Positions 1 to 4,749 are shown, numbered from the stretch's first letter. The stretch is 5,848 nt of DNA from an uncultured Actinomycetes bacterium (GCA_937907435.1 CALCIA010000320.1:1-5848); one strand, 5' to 3'. The notes: generated by a model not told the origin, from the sequence alone. Made by a program: numbers and translations.

Positions 1-35
1 CCCGGGCCGTGGCGAGAGGGGCGCGTCCCCTACCC
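1..35. repeat. Left edge of an inverted repeat shared with the right end of the window
   Basis: Bases 1-23 are the exact reverse complement of 5804-5826, and the match continues with a few changes and one small gap through 1-66 against 5762-5826. The first base of the window already lies inside the repeat, so its true outer limit cannot be seen. Nothing here is coding. The simplest reading is a dispersed intergenic repeat present in opposite orientations on both sides of the gene block. Confidence 0.75.
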
Positions 36-67
36 GGGCGACAGCTTGCGGGGCCTGGACCCTTCCC
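36..67 (+). repeat. 32-nt repeat unit, copy A
   Basis: This 32-nt unit has the core GACAGCTTGCGGGGCCTGGA and ends in CCCTTCCC. It is identical, base for base, to the reverse complement of 5730-5761. Diverged copies lie at 151-182, 183-213 and 5762-5792 (the last reverse-complemented). It contains no convincing coding signal and looks like a short intergenic repeat. Confidence 0.8.
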
Positions 68-73
68 TGGTGC

Positions 74-112
74 GTTCGCAGTAATGACCGGATAGGGCCC
101 AGAAGTGCGAAC
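74..112. repeat. 7-bp dyad with 25-nt interior
   Basis: GTTCGCA at 74-80 is the perfect reverse complement of TGCGAAC at 106-112, with 25 nt between. The interior (81-105) is noticeably less GC-rich than the surroundings. It could be a protein-binding dyad or the end signals of a short element. No function is assigned. Confidence 0.35.
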
Positions 113-132
113 TCGCCTGGGGCCCCGGCCCG

Positions 133-150
133 GGGAAGGCGACCCTTCCC
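133..150. repeat. Small hairpin, 7-bp stem and 4-nt loop
   Basis: GGGAAGG (133-139), loop CGAC, CCTTCCC (144-150). The right arm runs into repeat copy B. There is no T-run on either side, so it is not a convincing intrinsic terminator. Confidence 0.4.
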
Positions 151-213
151 GGCCGACAGCTCGCGGGCCCTCGTCCCTTCCCCAGCGAAAGCTTGCGGGG
201 CGTGGACCTTCCA
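151..213 (+). repeat. Tandem 32-nt repeat units, copies B and C
   Basis: Two adjacent diverged copies of the unit at 36-67 follow each other head to tail without spacer. Copy B (151-182) matches copy A at 27 of 32 positions. Copy C (183-213) keeps the AGCTTGCGGGG core and the TGGACC block but has lost about one base. Both have the same orientation as copy A. The absence of unique spacers rules out a CRISPR array. Confidence 0.7.
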
Positions 214-243
214 TTCGCGGACAAACGCCGGGACCGGCGCGAA

Positions 244-283
244 GCCGGCCGGGCGGACGAAGTTCGTCGTCGGCCCGGCCGGC
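244..283. repeat. Long GC-rich hairpin, 11-bp stem with nested inner stem
   Basis: GCCGGCCGGGC (244-254) pairs perfectly with GCCCGGCCGGC (273-283). The 18-nt loop holds a second small dyad, GACGA/TCGTC (256-260 and 264-268). No T-run follows on either strand. It may be a tail-less terminator, a structured RNA piece or part of the local repeat element; the sequence does not decide. The remainder of 289-407 shows no gene or clear motif. Confidence 0.5.
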
Positions 284-407
284 GCTCGGTAGGGACAGAA
301 GCCGCGCGGGCGTTCGGCTCGCGCCAAGTGGTCGGTCGCACGCGTAGAGCGAGTTCGGAGACCAGAGCTCGCAGCTCCCCTCCGCGGCGCCGATGTCCCT
401 GCCGGCG

Positions 408-426
408 TGGCTGCTCAGGGCAGCCG
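408..426 (-). terminator. Possible terminator of the histone-like gene
   Basis: A 6-bp perfect stem, GGCTGC (409-414) and GCAGCC (420-425), with a 5-nt loop, lies two bases past the TAA of the leftward gene; a flanking T/G wobble could extend it by one pair. It has no U-tract on the minus strand, so it would be a tail-less terminator. Position supports the call more than structure does. Confidence 0.35.
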
Positions 427-428
427 GG

Positions 429-821
429 TTATTTTTTCGCGCTTTTTTTCGCCGCTTTCCGTTTGGCCGTTTTGGCTTTGGGTTTGGCGGCTTTCGAAGC
501 CGATTTCGCTTTCGCCGTTTTGGCTTTGGCGGTTTTCGCTTTCGGTTTGGCTTTCGATTTCGCCGCGGCTTTTGCTTTCGACGCGCCTTTGCCGGCTTTC
601 GCCGTTTTTTTCGACGCGGCTTTCGTAGCTTTGCCGGCTTTTTTCGTCGCTTTCGTCGCCGCTTTTTTCGCCGTTTTTTTCACGGCTTTCGTGGCTTTTT
701 TAGCTCCGGCTTTCGCCGTTTTTTTCGCGCCTTTGGCGGACGCTTTTGCACTTTTTTTCGACCGGGTCGCGGCCGCTTTTTTCGCGGCAGGTTTCCGAGT
801 CGATTTGGTCTGTTTTGGCAT
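429..821 (-). CDS. Histone H1-like lysine/alanine-rich DNA-binding protein
   Basis: The product is a 130-residue, extremely basic, low-complexity protein made almost wholly of Lys, Ala, Thr and Ser in AKKA, TAKAK and KPKAK-type repeats. About 49 residues are lysine. It has no globular domain, signal peptide or membrane segment. Such H1-C-terminal-like proteins bind and compact DNA or RNA without sequence specificity, and a nucleoid role is inferred. The ATG at 821 is chosen because AAGGAG lies at 828-833, six bases upstream; the reading frame runs open 25 codons further to 896, but that part lacks the composition and a ribosome site. Oddity: every lysine codon I read is AAA, while the rest of the window uses AAG in 19 of 20 cases, giving long T-runs on the + strand in GC-rich DNA. 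It could also be a detached HU-type basic tail, but no HU domain is encoded nearby. Confidence 0.85.
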   Translation of the reverse strand: MPKQTKSTRKPAAKKAAATRSKKSAKASAKGAKKTAKAGAKKATKAVKKTAKKAATKATKKAGKATKAASKKTAKAGKGASKAKAAAKSKAKPKAKTAKAKTAKAKSASKAAKPKAKTAKRKAAKKSAKK

Positions 822-854
822 ACCTCGCTCCTTGGAGTCTCCGGGGGCGGTCGC

Positions 855-860
855 ACCGTA
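855..860 (-). promoter_or_regulatory. Candidate -10 element of the histone-like gene
   Basis: Read on the minus strand this is TACGGT, which fits the actinobacterial TAnnnT pattern. It lies about 33 bases ahead of the ATG, which would leave a short leader containing the AAGGAG ribosome site. No good -35 box is visible at the right spacing, so the call is weak. A small GGCTC/GAGCC hairpin (882-894) lies just upstream. Confidence 0.25.
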
Positions 861-881
861 ACCGTTCGCTCGGCGGAATGT

Positions 882-894
882 GGCTCCCCGAGCC
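882..894. repeat. Small hairpin upstream of the histone-like gene
   Basis: GGCTC (882-886), loop CCC, GAGCC (890-894). It lies in the region expected to hold the minus-strand promoter, so it might be an operator dyad. That is only a positional inference. Confidence 0.3.
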
Positions 895-940
895 AAGTTG
901 GCGAGATCCGCCCGTGCCTCGAGGACGCCTGCCGGCGTAG

Positions 941-956
941 CGGAGTCACGACTCCG
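941..956. repeat. Hairpin, 6-bp stem
   Basis: CGGAGT (941-946), loop CACG, ACTCCG (951-956). The same CGGAGT arm recurs in the terminator-like hairpin that starts at 974, so the two look like related or duplicated structures. Confidence 0.4.
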
Positions 957-973
957 GTGTGCTCACGATCATT

Positions 974-994
974 CGGAGTGTCGGCTCCGTTTTT
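974..994 (+). terminator. Intrinsic terminator-like hairpin with T-run, no upstream + gene
   Basis: CGGAG (974-978) pairs with CTCCG (985-989), with a possible T/G closing pair, and is directly followed by five T residues (990-994). This is the textbook order of a rightward intrinsic terminator, but no + strand coding region precedes it in the window. A third small hairpin, GCGGA/TCCGC, follows at 995-1007. It may end an unannotated small RNA or read-through antisense transcript across the histone-like gene, or be chance. From 1008 to 1138 I see nothing specific. Confidence 0.4.
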
Positions 995-1138
995 GCGGAC
1001 GCTCCGCGAGGCGCCGAGCAGGACGGTGATCGCGCCGACGAAAGTGCTGAGAAAGTCGCCCGAATCCCAGTCGTGATGCGGTCGGCGCGGCCAACCCGGC
1101 GGGCGTCGAAGCCCTGCCCGTCACCCCGGCAAGCCGCC

Positions 1139-1144
1139 TAAGAT
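1139..1144 (+). promoter_or_regulatory. Candidate -10 element for a leaderless transcript
   Basis: TAAGAT fits TAnnnT and ends seven bases before the ATG at 1152. There is no Shine-Dalgarno sequence between them. Transcription would start at or next to the start codon, as is common for leaderless actinobacterial mRNAs. No clear -35 box is visible. Confidence 0.4.
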
Positions 1145-1151
1145 CGACCGG

Positions 1152-1919
1152 ATGCCGACCCTCACCGTCCCCTCCCGCTTCAACGGCCCACCCGCGAGCG
1201 GCCAAGGCGGCTACTCCGCCGGCGCGCTTGCCGCCCACCTCGGCGGACCCGCGGCGGTGTCGCTGCGGCGGCCGGTGCCGCTGGACGAAGCGCTCGAGGT
1301 GCGCGCGGATGACGACGAGGGCGACGGCGGACAAGGTCCGCGGCGTGACGACGACGGTGCGTCGGAGATCGACGCGACTATCGCGGTGCGGGCCATCGAT
1401 GCCGCCGGCGAGCTCGTCATCGAGGCCGTCGCCGCGCCGCCGCTCGCGCCCTGGGATGCGCGGCCGGTGAGCCTCGGCGCGGCGCGCGCGGCAACCGAGT
1501 GCTTCGTCGCTCCGGGCGACGGCACCTTCGACCACTGCTTCGTCTGCGGCCGTGCCCGCCACGACGGCTTCTGCGTCTTCCCCGGCCCGGTCGCGGGGAC
1601 CGACCTCGTCGCCGCGCCCTGGACGCCGCCCGACTGGGCCGCCGACGCCGACGGCGCGGTGCTCCCCGAGTTCGTCTGGGCGGCGCTCGACTGTCCCGGC
1701 TACTTCTCCCTCCACGGCGCCGACCCGATCGTCGCCTTCCTCGCCCGCCAGCAGTCCCAGATCATCTCCCCGCCGCGCGCCGGAGTCGAGCACGTCGTCG
1801 TCGGCCGGCCGCTCGGGCGCTCCGGACGCAAGGGCTTCGCCGCGACCGCGATCCTCGACCCGGCCGGCACCGTGCTCGCCCACAGCGAGCAGCTGCTGAT
1901 CGTCCCCCGCGAGGCATGA
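1152..1919 (+). CDS. Probable hotdog-fold thioesterase-like protein with HCFVCG motif
   Basis: The 255-residue protein resembles a family of actinobacterial proteins annotated as thioesterase-like. Recognisable pieces are the N-terminal FNGPPxSGQGGY stretch (10-21), the VSLRRPVPLDEALEV strand region (36-50), the cysteine motif HCFVCG (128-133), and PEFVWAALDCPGYFSL (172-187), which is where acyl-CoA thioesterase-like double-hotdog proteins carry their long helix. The paired cysteines could bind metal or be redox active; this is inference. A run of Asp/Glu/Gly/Arg residues at 52-70 interrupts the N-terminal domain and looks like a disordered insert. No signal peptide or membrane segment is seen. 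The ATG is chosen because homology starts at once and a TAAGAT box sits seven bases upstream. The gene stands alone, with a strong hairpin 12 bases past its stop. Substrate unknown. Confidence 0.7.
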   Translation: MPTLTVPSRFNGPPASGQGGYSAGALAAHLGGPAAVSLRRPVPLDEALEVRADDDEGDGGQGPRRDDDGASEIDATIAVRAIDAAGELVIEAVAAPPLAPWDARPVSLGAARAATECFVAPGDGTFDHCFVCGRARHDGFCVFPGPVAGTDLVAAPWTPPDWAADADGAVLPEFVWAALDCPGYFSLHGADPIVAFLARQQSQIISPPRAGVEHVVVGRPLGRSGRKGFAATAILDPAGTVLAHSEQLLIVPREA

Positions 1920-1931
1920 CCCCACCGCGCA

Positions 1932-1970
1932 GCTGTTCCTTTTGCCGACCGTTCCGGCAAAAGGAACAGC
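1932..1970. terminator. 16-bp perfect hairpin element, copy 1 (terminator or REP-like repeat)
   Basis: The arms 1932-1947 and 1955-1970 are perfectly complementary (GCTGTTCCTTTTGCCG and its reverse complement) around the loop ACCGTTC. It starts 12 bases past the thioesterase-like gene and ends 15 bases before the ECF41-type promoter. Positions 1931-1970 match 4648-4687 at 39 of 40 positions, with the same loop orientation. There is no U-tract after the stem, so it could be a tail-less terminator or a mobile palindromic repeat. Confidence 0.75.
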
Positions 1971-1985
1971 CGGCGAGGGGGTTGA

Positions 1986-2013
1986 TGTCACACGGGCGCG
2001 GGGGTGCTTCGTC
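1986..2013 (+). promoter_or_regulatory. ECF41-type promoter of the CMD/oxidoreductase/sigma operon
   Basis: TGTCACA (1986-1992) and CGTC (2010-2013) are separated by 17 nt. These two boxes are the reported -35 and -10 signatures of promoters recognised by ECF41-group sigma factors. The sigma factor encoded at 3336-4250 in this same operon belongs to that group, so autoregulation is a direct inference. Transcription would begin near 2020, leaving a leader of roughly 30 nt with a good ribosome site. No second TGTCACA occurs in the window. Confidence 0.8.
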
Positions 2014-2035
2014 TTTCATTCAGAAGACCGAACGA

Positions 2036-2041
2036 AAGGAG
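2036..2041 (+). promoter_or_regulatory. Ribosome binding site deciding the CMD start
   Basis: AAGGAG lies seven bases before the ATG at 2049. It fixes this start over an in-frame GTG at 2004, which falls between the two promoter boxes and could not be on the transcript. Confidence 0.8.
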
Positions 2042-2048
2042 ACGAAAC

Positions 2049-2591
2049 ATGTCTGAGGGATTTCCGGCGGAGCGGTTCTCGATCGTGGCGGCGGCGCCGA
2101 AGCAAGCGGGGGCGCTGATCCGCTTCGGCGAAACGCCCGACCTCGATGAGAAGATCCACCACCTGGTCGCGCTGCGCTCCTCGCAGCTGAACGGCTGCGC
2201 CTTCTGCATCGACATGCACTGGCTCGACGCGCGGGCCGGCGGCGAGGACGAGGCGCGGCTCTACGGCCTCGACGCCTGGCGCGAGAGCCCGCTTTATGAC
2301 GAGCGCGAGCGCGCCGCCCTCGCCCTCTGCGAGGCAGTCACCCACATCGACCGCGCGGGCGTCCCCGACGATGTCTGGGCCGAGGCGCAGCAGCACTTCG
2401 AGGAGGCCGAGCTCGCCCAGCTCCTCTGCGCGATCGCCGCGACCAACACCTGGAACCGGCTGCAGATCGCGACGCGCGCCCTGCCCGGCAACTACACGCC
2501 GGCAGCGGGCGAAGCGGTCGGAGAGGCGGCCGCGGGGACGACGGACGGCGGAGCGGCGGCCGCGGACGCCGCCGCCGGAGCAAGCCGATGA
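2049..2591 (+). CDS. Carboxymuconolactone decarboxylase / AhpD-like family protein
   Basis: This 180-residue protein carries the AhpD-type motif C50-x2-C53-x3-H57 within NGCAFCIDMHWLDAR, followed by the helical CMD fold to about residue 147 (TWNRLQIATRALPG). In AhpD relatives this cysteine pair reduces peroxides or serves as a thiol-disulfide reductant, usually in an oligomer in the cytosol; here the substrate is unknown. Many relatives have Glu 12 residues before the first cysteine, and here that place is His38. The last ~30 residues are an Ala/Gly-rich tail beyond the usual family end, and they overlap the next gene. It is the first gene of the operon, directly behind the ECF41-type promoter. 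CMD genes are a known partner of ECF41 sigma factors, which supports a stress-response or detoxification role. The stop overlaps the next start by 4 bp (ATGA). Confidence 0.9.
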   Translation: MSEGFPAERFSIVAAAPKQAGALIRFGETPDLDEKIHHLVALRSSQLNGCAFCIDMHWLDARAGGEDEARLYGLDAWRESPLYDERERAALALCEAVTHIDRAGVPDDVWAEAQQHFEEAELAQLLCAIAATNTWNRLQIATRALPGNYTPAAGEAVGEAAAGTTDGGAAAADAAAGASR

Positions 2592-3343
2592 CGGTCGCGG
2601 TGGTCGGCGGCACCGGCACGCTCGGGTCGCTCGTCGTCGCCGACCTGCTCGGTCGCGGCGAGCGGGTTGCGGTACTGACCCGCGGCGGCGCGGGCGTCCC
2701 AGCCGGCGCCGAGCACCGGCGCGTCGACCTGACCAGCGGCGAGGGCCTCGACCTCGCGCTCGACGGGGTGAGCGCGGTGGTCGACGCCGCCAACTCGCAG
2801 AAAGGTGCCAAGGAGACGCTGGTCGAGGGCACCCGGCGGCTCGCCGAGGCCGGCGCGCGGGCCGGGGTCGCCAACCACGTGACGATCTCGATCGTCGGCA
2901 TCGACCTCGTGCCGATGTCCTATTACAAGGCGAAGGTCGCGCAGGAGGAGGCGCTCGAGGCGAGCGCGGTGCCGTGGACGATCCTGCGCGCGACCCAGTT
3001 CCACCAGCTGCTCGACTCGGCCTTCGCCGCCGCGGCGCGCTTCGGCGTGCGGCCGACCGGCAGGGTGAAGGTGCAGCCGGTCGACCCGACGATCGTCGCG
3101 GCGCGGCTCGCCGAGGCGGCGCTCGCGCCGCCCGCCGGTCGCCTCCCCGACGTCGGCGGCCCGCGCGTCCAGACCCTCACCGAGCTGAGCGGCGCCTGGG
3201 CGGCGGCGCGCGGCAAGCGTCGCCTGCCCCTGCGGGTGCCCGCCTGGGGGAAGATCGGCAAGGCCCTCGCCGCGGGCGCGATCTGCGACGAGCGGGCCGC
3301 CACCCCGGGCGAGGACTTCGAGGAATGGCTCAAGCATGGGTGA
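2588..3343 (+). CDS. NmrA-like NAD(P)-binding oxidoreductase (atypical SDR)
   Basis: The 251-residue protein opens with a Rossmann strand and the dinucleotide motif GGTGTLG (7-13). It then has VTRGG-like spacing after the second strand (AVLTRGG, 28-34), a VVDAAN segment (64-69), the strand NHVTISIVGID (96-106), a YxxxK pair (Tyr112, Lys116) and PWTILRATQFHQLL (129-142). This order is typical of NmrA-like and other atypical short-chain dehydrogenases such as the ECF41-linked oxidoreductase/epimerase group. The early GGTG motif and the Tyr/Lys pair suggest it could still be catalytic; substrate is not predictable. GGAG (2577-2580) lies seven bases before the ATG, inside the previous gene, and the start overlaps its stop, so translational coupling is likely. 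It overlaps the sigma factor gene by 8 bp. Cytosolic; no signal or membrane segment. Confidence 0.88.
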   Translation: MTVAVVGGTGTLGSLVVADLLGRGERVAVLTRGGAGVPAGAEHRRVDLTSGEGLDLALDGVSAVVDAANSQKGAKETLVEGTRRLAEAGARAGVANHVTISIVGIDLVPMSYYKAKVAQEEALEASAVPWTILRATQFHQLLDSAFAAAARFGVRPTGRVKVQPVDPTIVAARLAEAALAPPAGRLPDVGGPRVQTLTELSGAWAAARGKRRLPLRVPAWGKIGKALAAGAICDERAATPGEDFEEWLKHG

Positions 3344-4250
3344 CGAATGCGACACGTCGGGAGGACGCGGGGCCGGCGCCGACCTCGCCGCGCGATTCGA
3401 GTCCCTGCGTCCGCACCTGACCCGCGTGGCCTACGGGATCCTCGGCAGCATCGCCGAAGCCGAAGACGCCGTCCAGGAGGCCTGGCTGCGGCTCGGCCGC
3501 ACCGACACGGCGGCGATCGAGGACCTACGGGCGTGGCTGACGACGGTGGTCGGCCGGATCGCCCTCGACGCGCTCGGCAGCGCCCGCCGCCGGCGCGAGA
3601 GCTACGTCGGCGAATGGCTGCCGGAGCCGCTGGTCGAGGAGTACGGCGAGGAGGAGAACCCGACCCTCGACGAGTCGGTGTCGACCGCGCTCCTCGTCGT
3701 GCTCGAGCGCCTCTCCCCCGCCGAGCGCACCGCCTTCCTCCTCCACGACGTCTTCGACCTGCCCTTCGAGAAGGTCGCCGCGGTGGTCGGGCGCTCGCCC
3801 GCGGCGGTGCGCCAGCTCGCCTCGCGTGCCCGCGGCCACGTCGAGGCCGGCAAGCCCCGCTTCCCCGCCGACCGCGGCGAAGAGGAGCGGATCGTCGCCG
3901 CCTTCGCCACCGCCTGGCAGGAGGGTGACCACGAGGCGCTGCTCGGGCTGCTCGACCCGGACGCGATCATGCGCTCCGACGGCGGCGGCCGCGTGCCCTC
4001 GGCGGGCAAGGCGCTGCTCGGCGCCGAGCGCATCGCCCGCGCCCTCGTCGCCTTCGCCCGCTCCGCCGACCGTCGCGGCGAAGAGCCGCGCGGCCGCGTC
4101 GCCAGCGTCAACGGCGCGCCGGGCCTGGTCGTCCACGACCGCTACTCGACCAGCGTCGTCTCGCTGACGATCGACGCCGGCCGCATCGCCGCCGTCGACA
4201 TCGTCCGCAACCCGGAGAAGCTGCGCGGCCTGACCGAGGAGCCAGGCTGA
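3336..4250 (+). CDS. ECF41-group RNA polymerase sigma factor with SnoaL-like C-terminal domain (SigJ-like)
   Basis: The 304-residue protein has sigma region 2 at about 17-83 (ILGSIAEAEDAVQEAWLRL), region 4 at about 113-168 (LSPAERTAFLLHDVFDLPFEKVAAVVGRS, the helix-turn-helix) and a SnoaL/NTF2-like domain at about 183-290. The three signatures of the ECF41 group are visible: WLPEPL in the linker (94-99), DGGGR (215-219; DGGGK in the usual motif) and NPEKL near the end (292-296; usually NPDKL). In this group the fused C-terminal domain replaces an anti-sigma factor, and none is encoded nearby. The sigma factor should recognise TGTCACA/CGTC, which is found before the first gene of its own operon. 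The ATG at 3336 overlaps the oxidoreductase gene by 8 bp, with AGGA 11 bases upstream. Its stop overlaps the next start (TGATG). What activates it cannot be read from the sequence. Confidence 0.93.
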   Translation: MGDECDTSGGRGAGADLAARFESLRPHLTRVAYGILGSIAEAEDAVQEAWLRLGRTDTAAIEDLRAWLTTVVGRIALDALGSARRRRESYVGEWLPEPLVEEYGEEENPTLDESVSTALLVVLERLSPAERTAFLLHDVFDLPFEKVAAVVGRSPAAVRQLASRARGHVEAGKPRFPADRGEEERIVAAFATAWQEGDHEALLGLLDPDAIMRSDGGGRVPSAGKALLGAERIARALVAFARSADRRGEEPRGRVASVNGAPGLVVHDRYSTSVVSLTIDAGRIAAVDIVRNPEKLRGLTEEPG

Positions 4251-4738
4251 TGCGCTCCCCGGGGCTCGCCCGGGCGGCGCTGTTGGTGCTCTGCGCCTAC
4301 TGCCTCTTCATCGGCTTCACGGCGCTGGTCGTCCCCCACACCTTCTACGAGGACTTCCCGTTCCTCGCCCACTGGGTCGAGCGGCTGCCGCCCTACAACG
4401 AGCACCTGGTCTCCGACGTGGGCGGGCTCTACGTCGGCTTCGCGGTCGTCCTCGGGATCGCCGCCTGGCGACCGCAGCGCCTGCTCGTCGTCGCCGCCTG
4501 CGCGGGCTTCCTCACCGTCTCCGTCCCCCACCTCCTCTTCCACGTGACGCACCTCGAAGGGTTCGGCGCGGTCGACGGGGCGGCTGAGATCGCCGCCCTG
4601 GCCTCGCTCCTAGTCCCACCCTGCGTCGCCCTCTGGGCCTCCCGCCCAGCTGTTCCTTGTGCCGACCGTTCCGGCAAAAGGAACAGCTGGGAGGAGGGAC
4701 CCGCGGCTGGCCGGTCGGGCCGGGGACGCTTGCCATAG
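4250..4738 (+). CDS. Small four-helix membrane protein, unknown function
   Basis: The 162-residue product has four hydrophobic segments: about 7-28, 55-73, 77-98 and 108-130. The soluble stretch between the first two holds FYEDFPFLAHWVERLPPYNEHLVSDVGG in pieces, and resembles small uncharacterised actinobacterial membrane proteins; no reaction can be named. GAGGAG (4236-4241) lies eight bases upstream and the ATG overlaps the sigma gene stop by one base, so it is the last gene of the ECF41 operon. The native protein probably ended near residue 131: from there to the stop the frame reads through the second copy of the hairpin repeat and then unrelated sequence (residues 132-162). That tail is polar, unlike the rest, and appears to be acquired. 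Whether the tail is made depends on whether the hairpin terminates transcription first. Confidence 0.7.
   Translation: MRSPGLARAALLVLCAYCLFIGFTALVVPHTFYEDFPFLAHWVERLPPYNEHLVSDVGGLYVGFAVVLGIAAWRPQRLLVVAACAGFLTVSVPHLLFHVTHLEGFGAVDGAAEIAALASLLVPPCVALWASRPAVPCADRSGKRNSWEEGPAAGRSGRGRLP
4645..4691. terminator. 20-bp hairpin element, copy 2, inside the 3' end of the membrane protein gene
   Basis: The arms 4645-4664 and 4672-4691 pair over 20 positions with one G/A mismatch (4659 against 4677), around the same ACCGTTC loop as copy 1. The core 4648-4687 differs from 1931-1970 at one base. It lies at the end of the operon but before the stop codon of the last gene. No U-tract follows. Terminator or palindromic repeat element; both are possible. 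Confidence 0.75.
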
Positions 4739-4741
4739 CCT
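4736..4741 (+). promoter_or_regulatory. Candidate -10 element for a leaderless transcript
   Basis: TAGCCT fits TAnnnT and ends eight bases before the GTG at 4750; it also contains the TAG stop of the membrane protein gene. No Shine-Dalgarno sequence lies between it and the GTG. The arrangement parallels the TAAGAT box before the gene at 1152. Confidence 0.35.
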
Positions 4742-4749
4742 GCGGCGCG

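Noticed and set aside
74..112. Integron attC site
   Set aside because: The terminal 7-mers do not fit the GTTRRRY/RYYYAAC pattern and no integrase or cassette array is present.
151..213. CRISPR array
   Set aside because: The units directly abut without unique spacers, diverge strongly, and no cas gene is present.
30..341. Possible small protein on the minus strand over the left repeats
   Set aside because: The frame is made of the 32-nt repeats and hairpins, with Arg/Pro-rich low-complexity translation and no start signal.
320..362. tRNA-like look (AGTGGTCGGT and GAGTTCGGA stretches)
   Set aside because: No acceptor stem or anticodon arm can be drawn around these pieces.
193..861. Long + strand open frame rich in Phe and Ala, and a second one (393-1076) rich in Phe and Arg
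   Set aside because: Both are the antisense of the AAA-rich histone-like gene; the Phe runs are reversed lysine codons. There is no ribosome site and no recognisable domain.
822..896. Longer N-terminus for the histone-like protein (start at 896)
   Set aside because: The extra 25 residues lack the Lys/Ala composition, while an excellent AAGGAG site precedes the ATG at 821.
969..1991. 340-codon minus-strand open frame opposite the thioesterase-like gene
   Set aside because: It is a mirror frame typical of GC-rich DNA, rich in Arg/Gly/Ala with no known motif, and it runs through the hairpin element. The + strand frame has clear family motifs.
4657..4749. Upstream ATG at 4657 as start of the dehydrogenase
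   Set aside because: It lies inside the hairpin repeat, has no ribosome site, and would add 31 residues that match nothing in the family.
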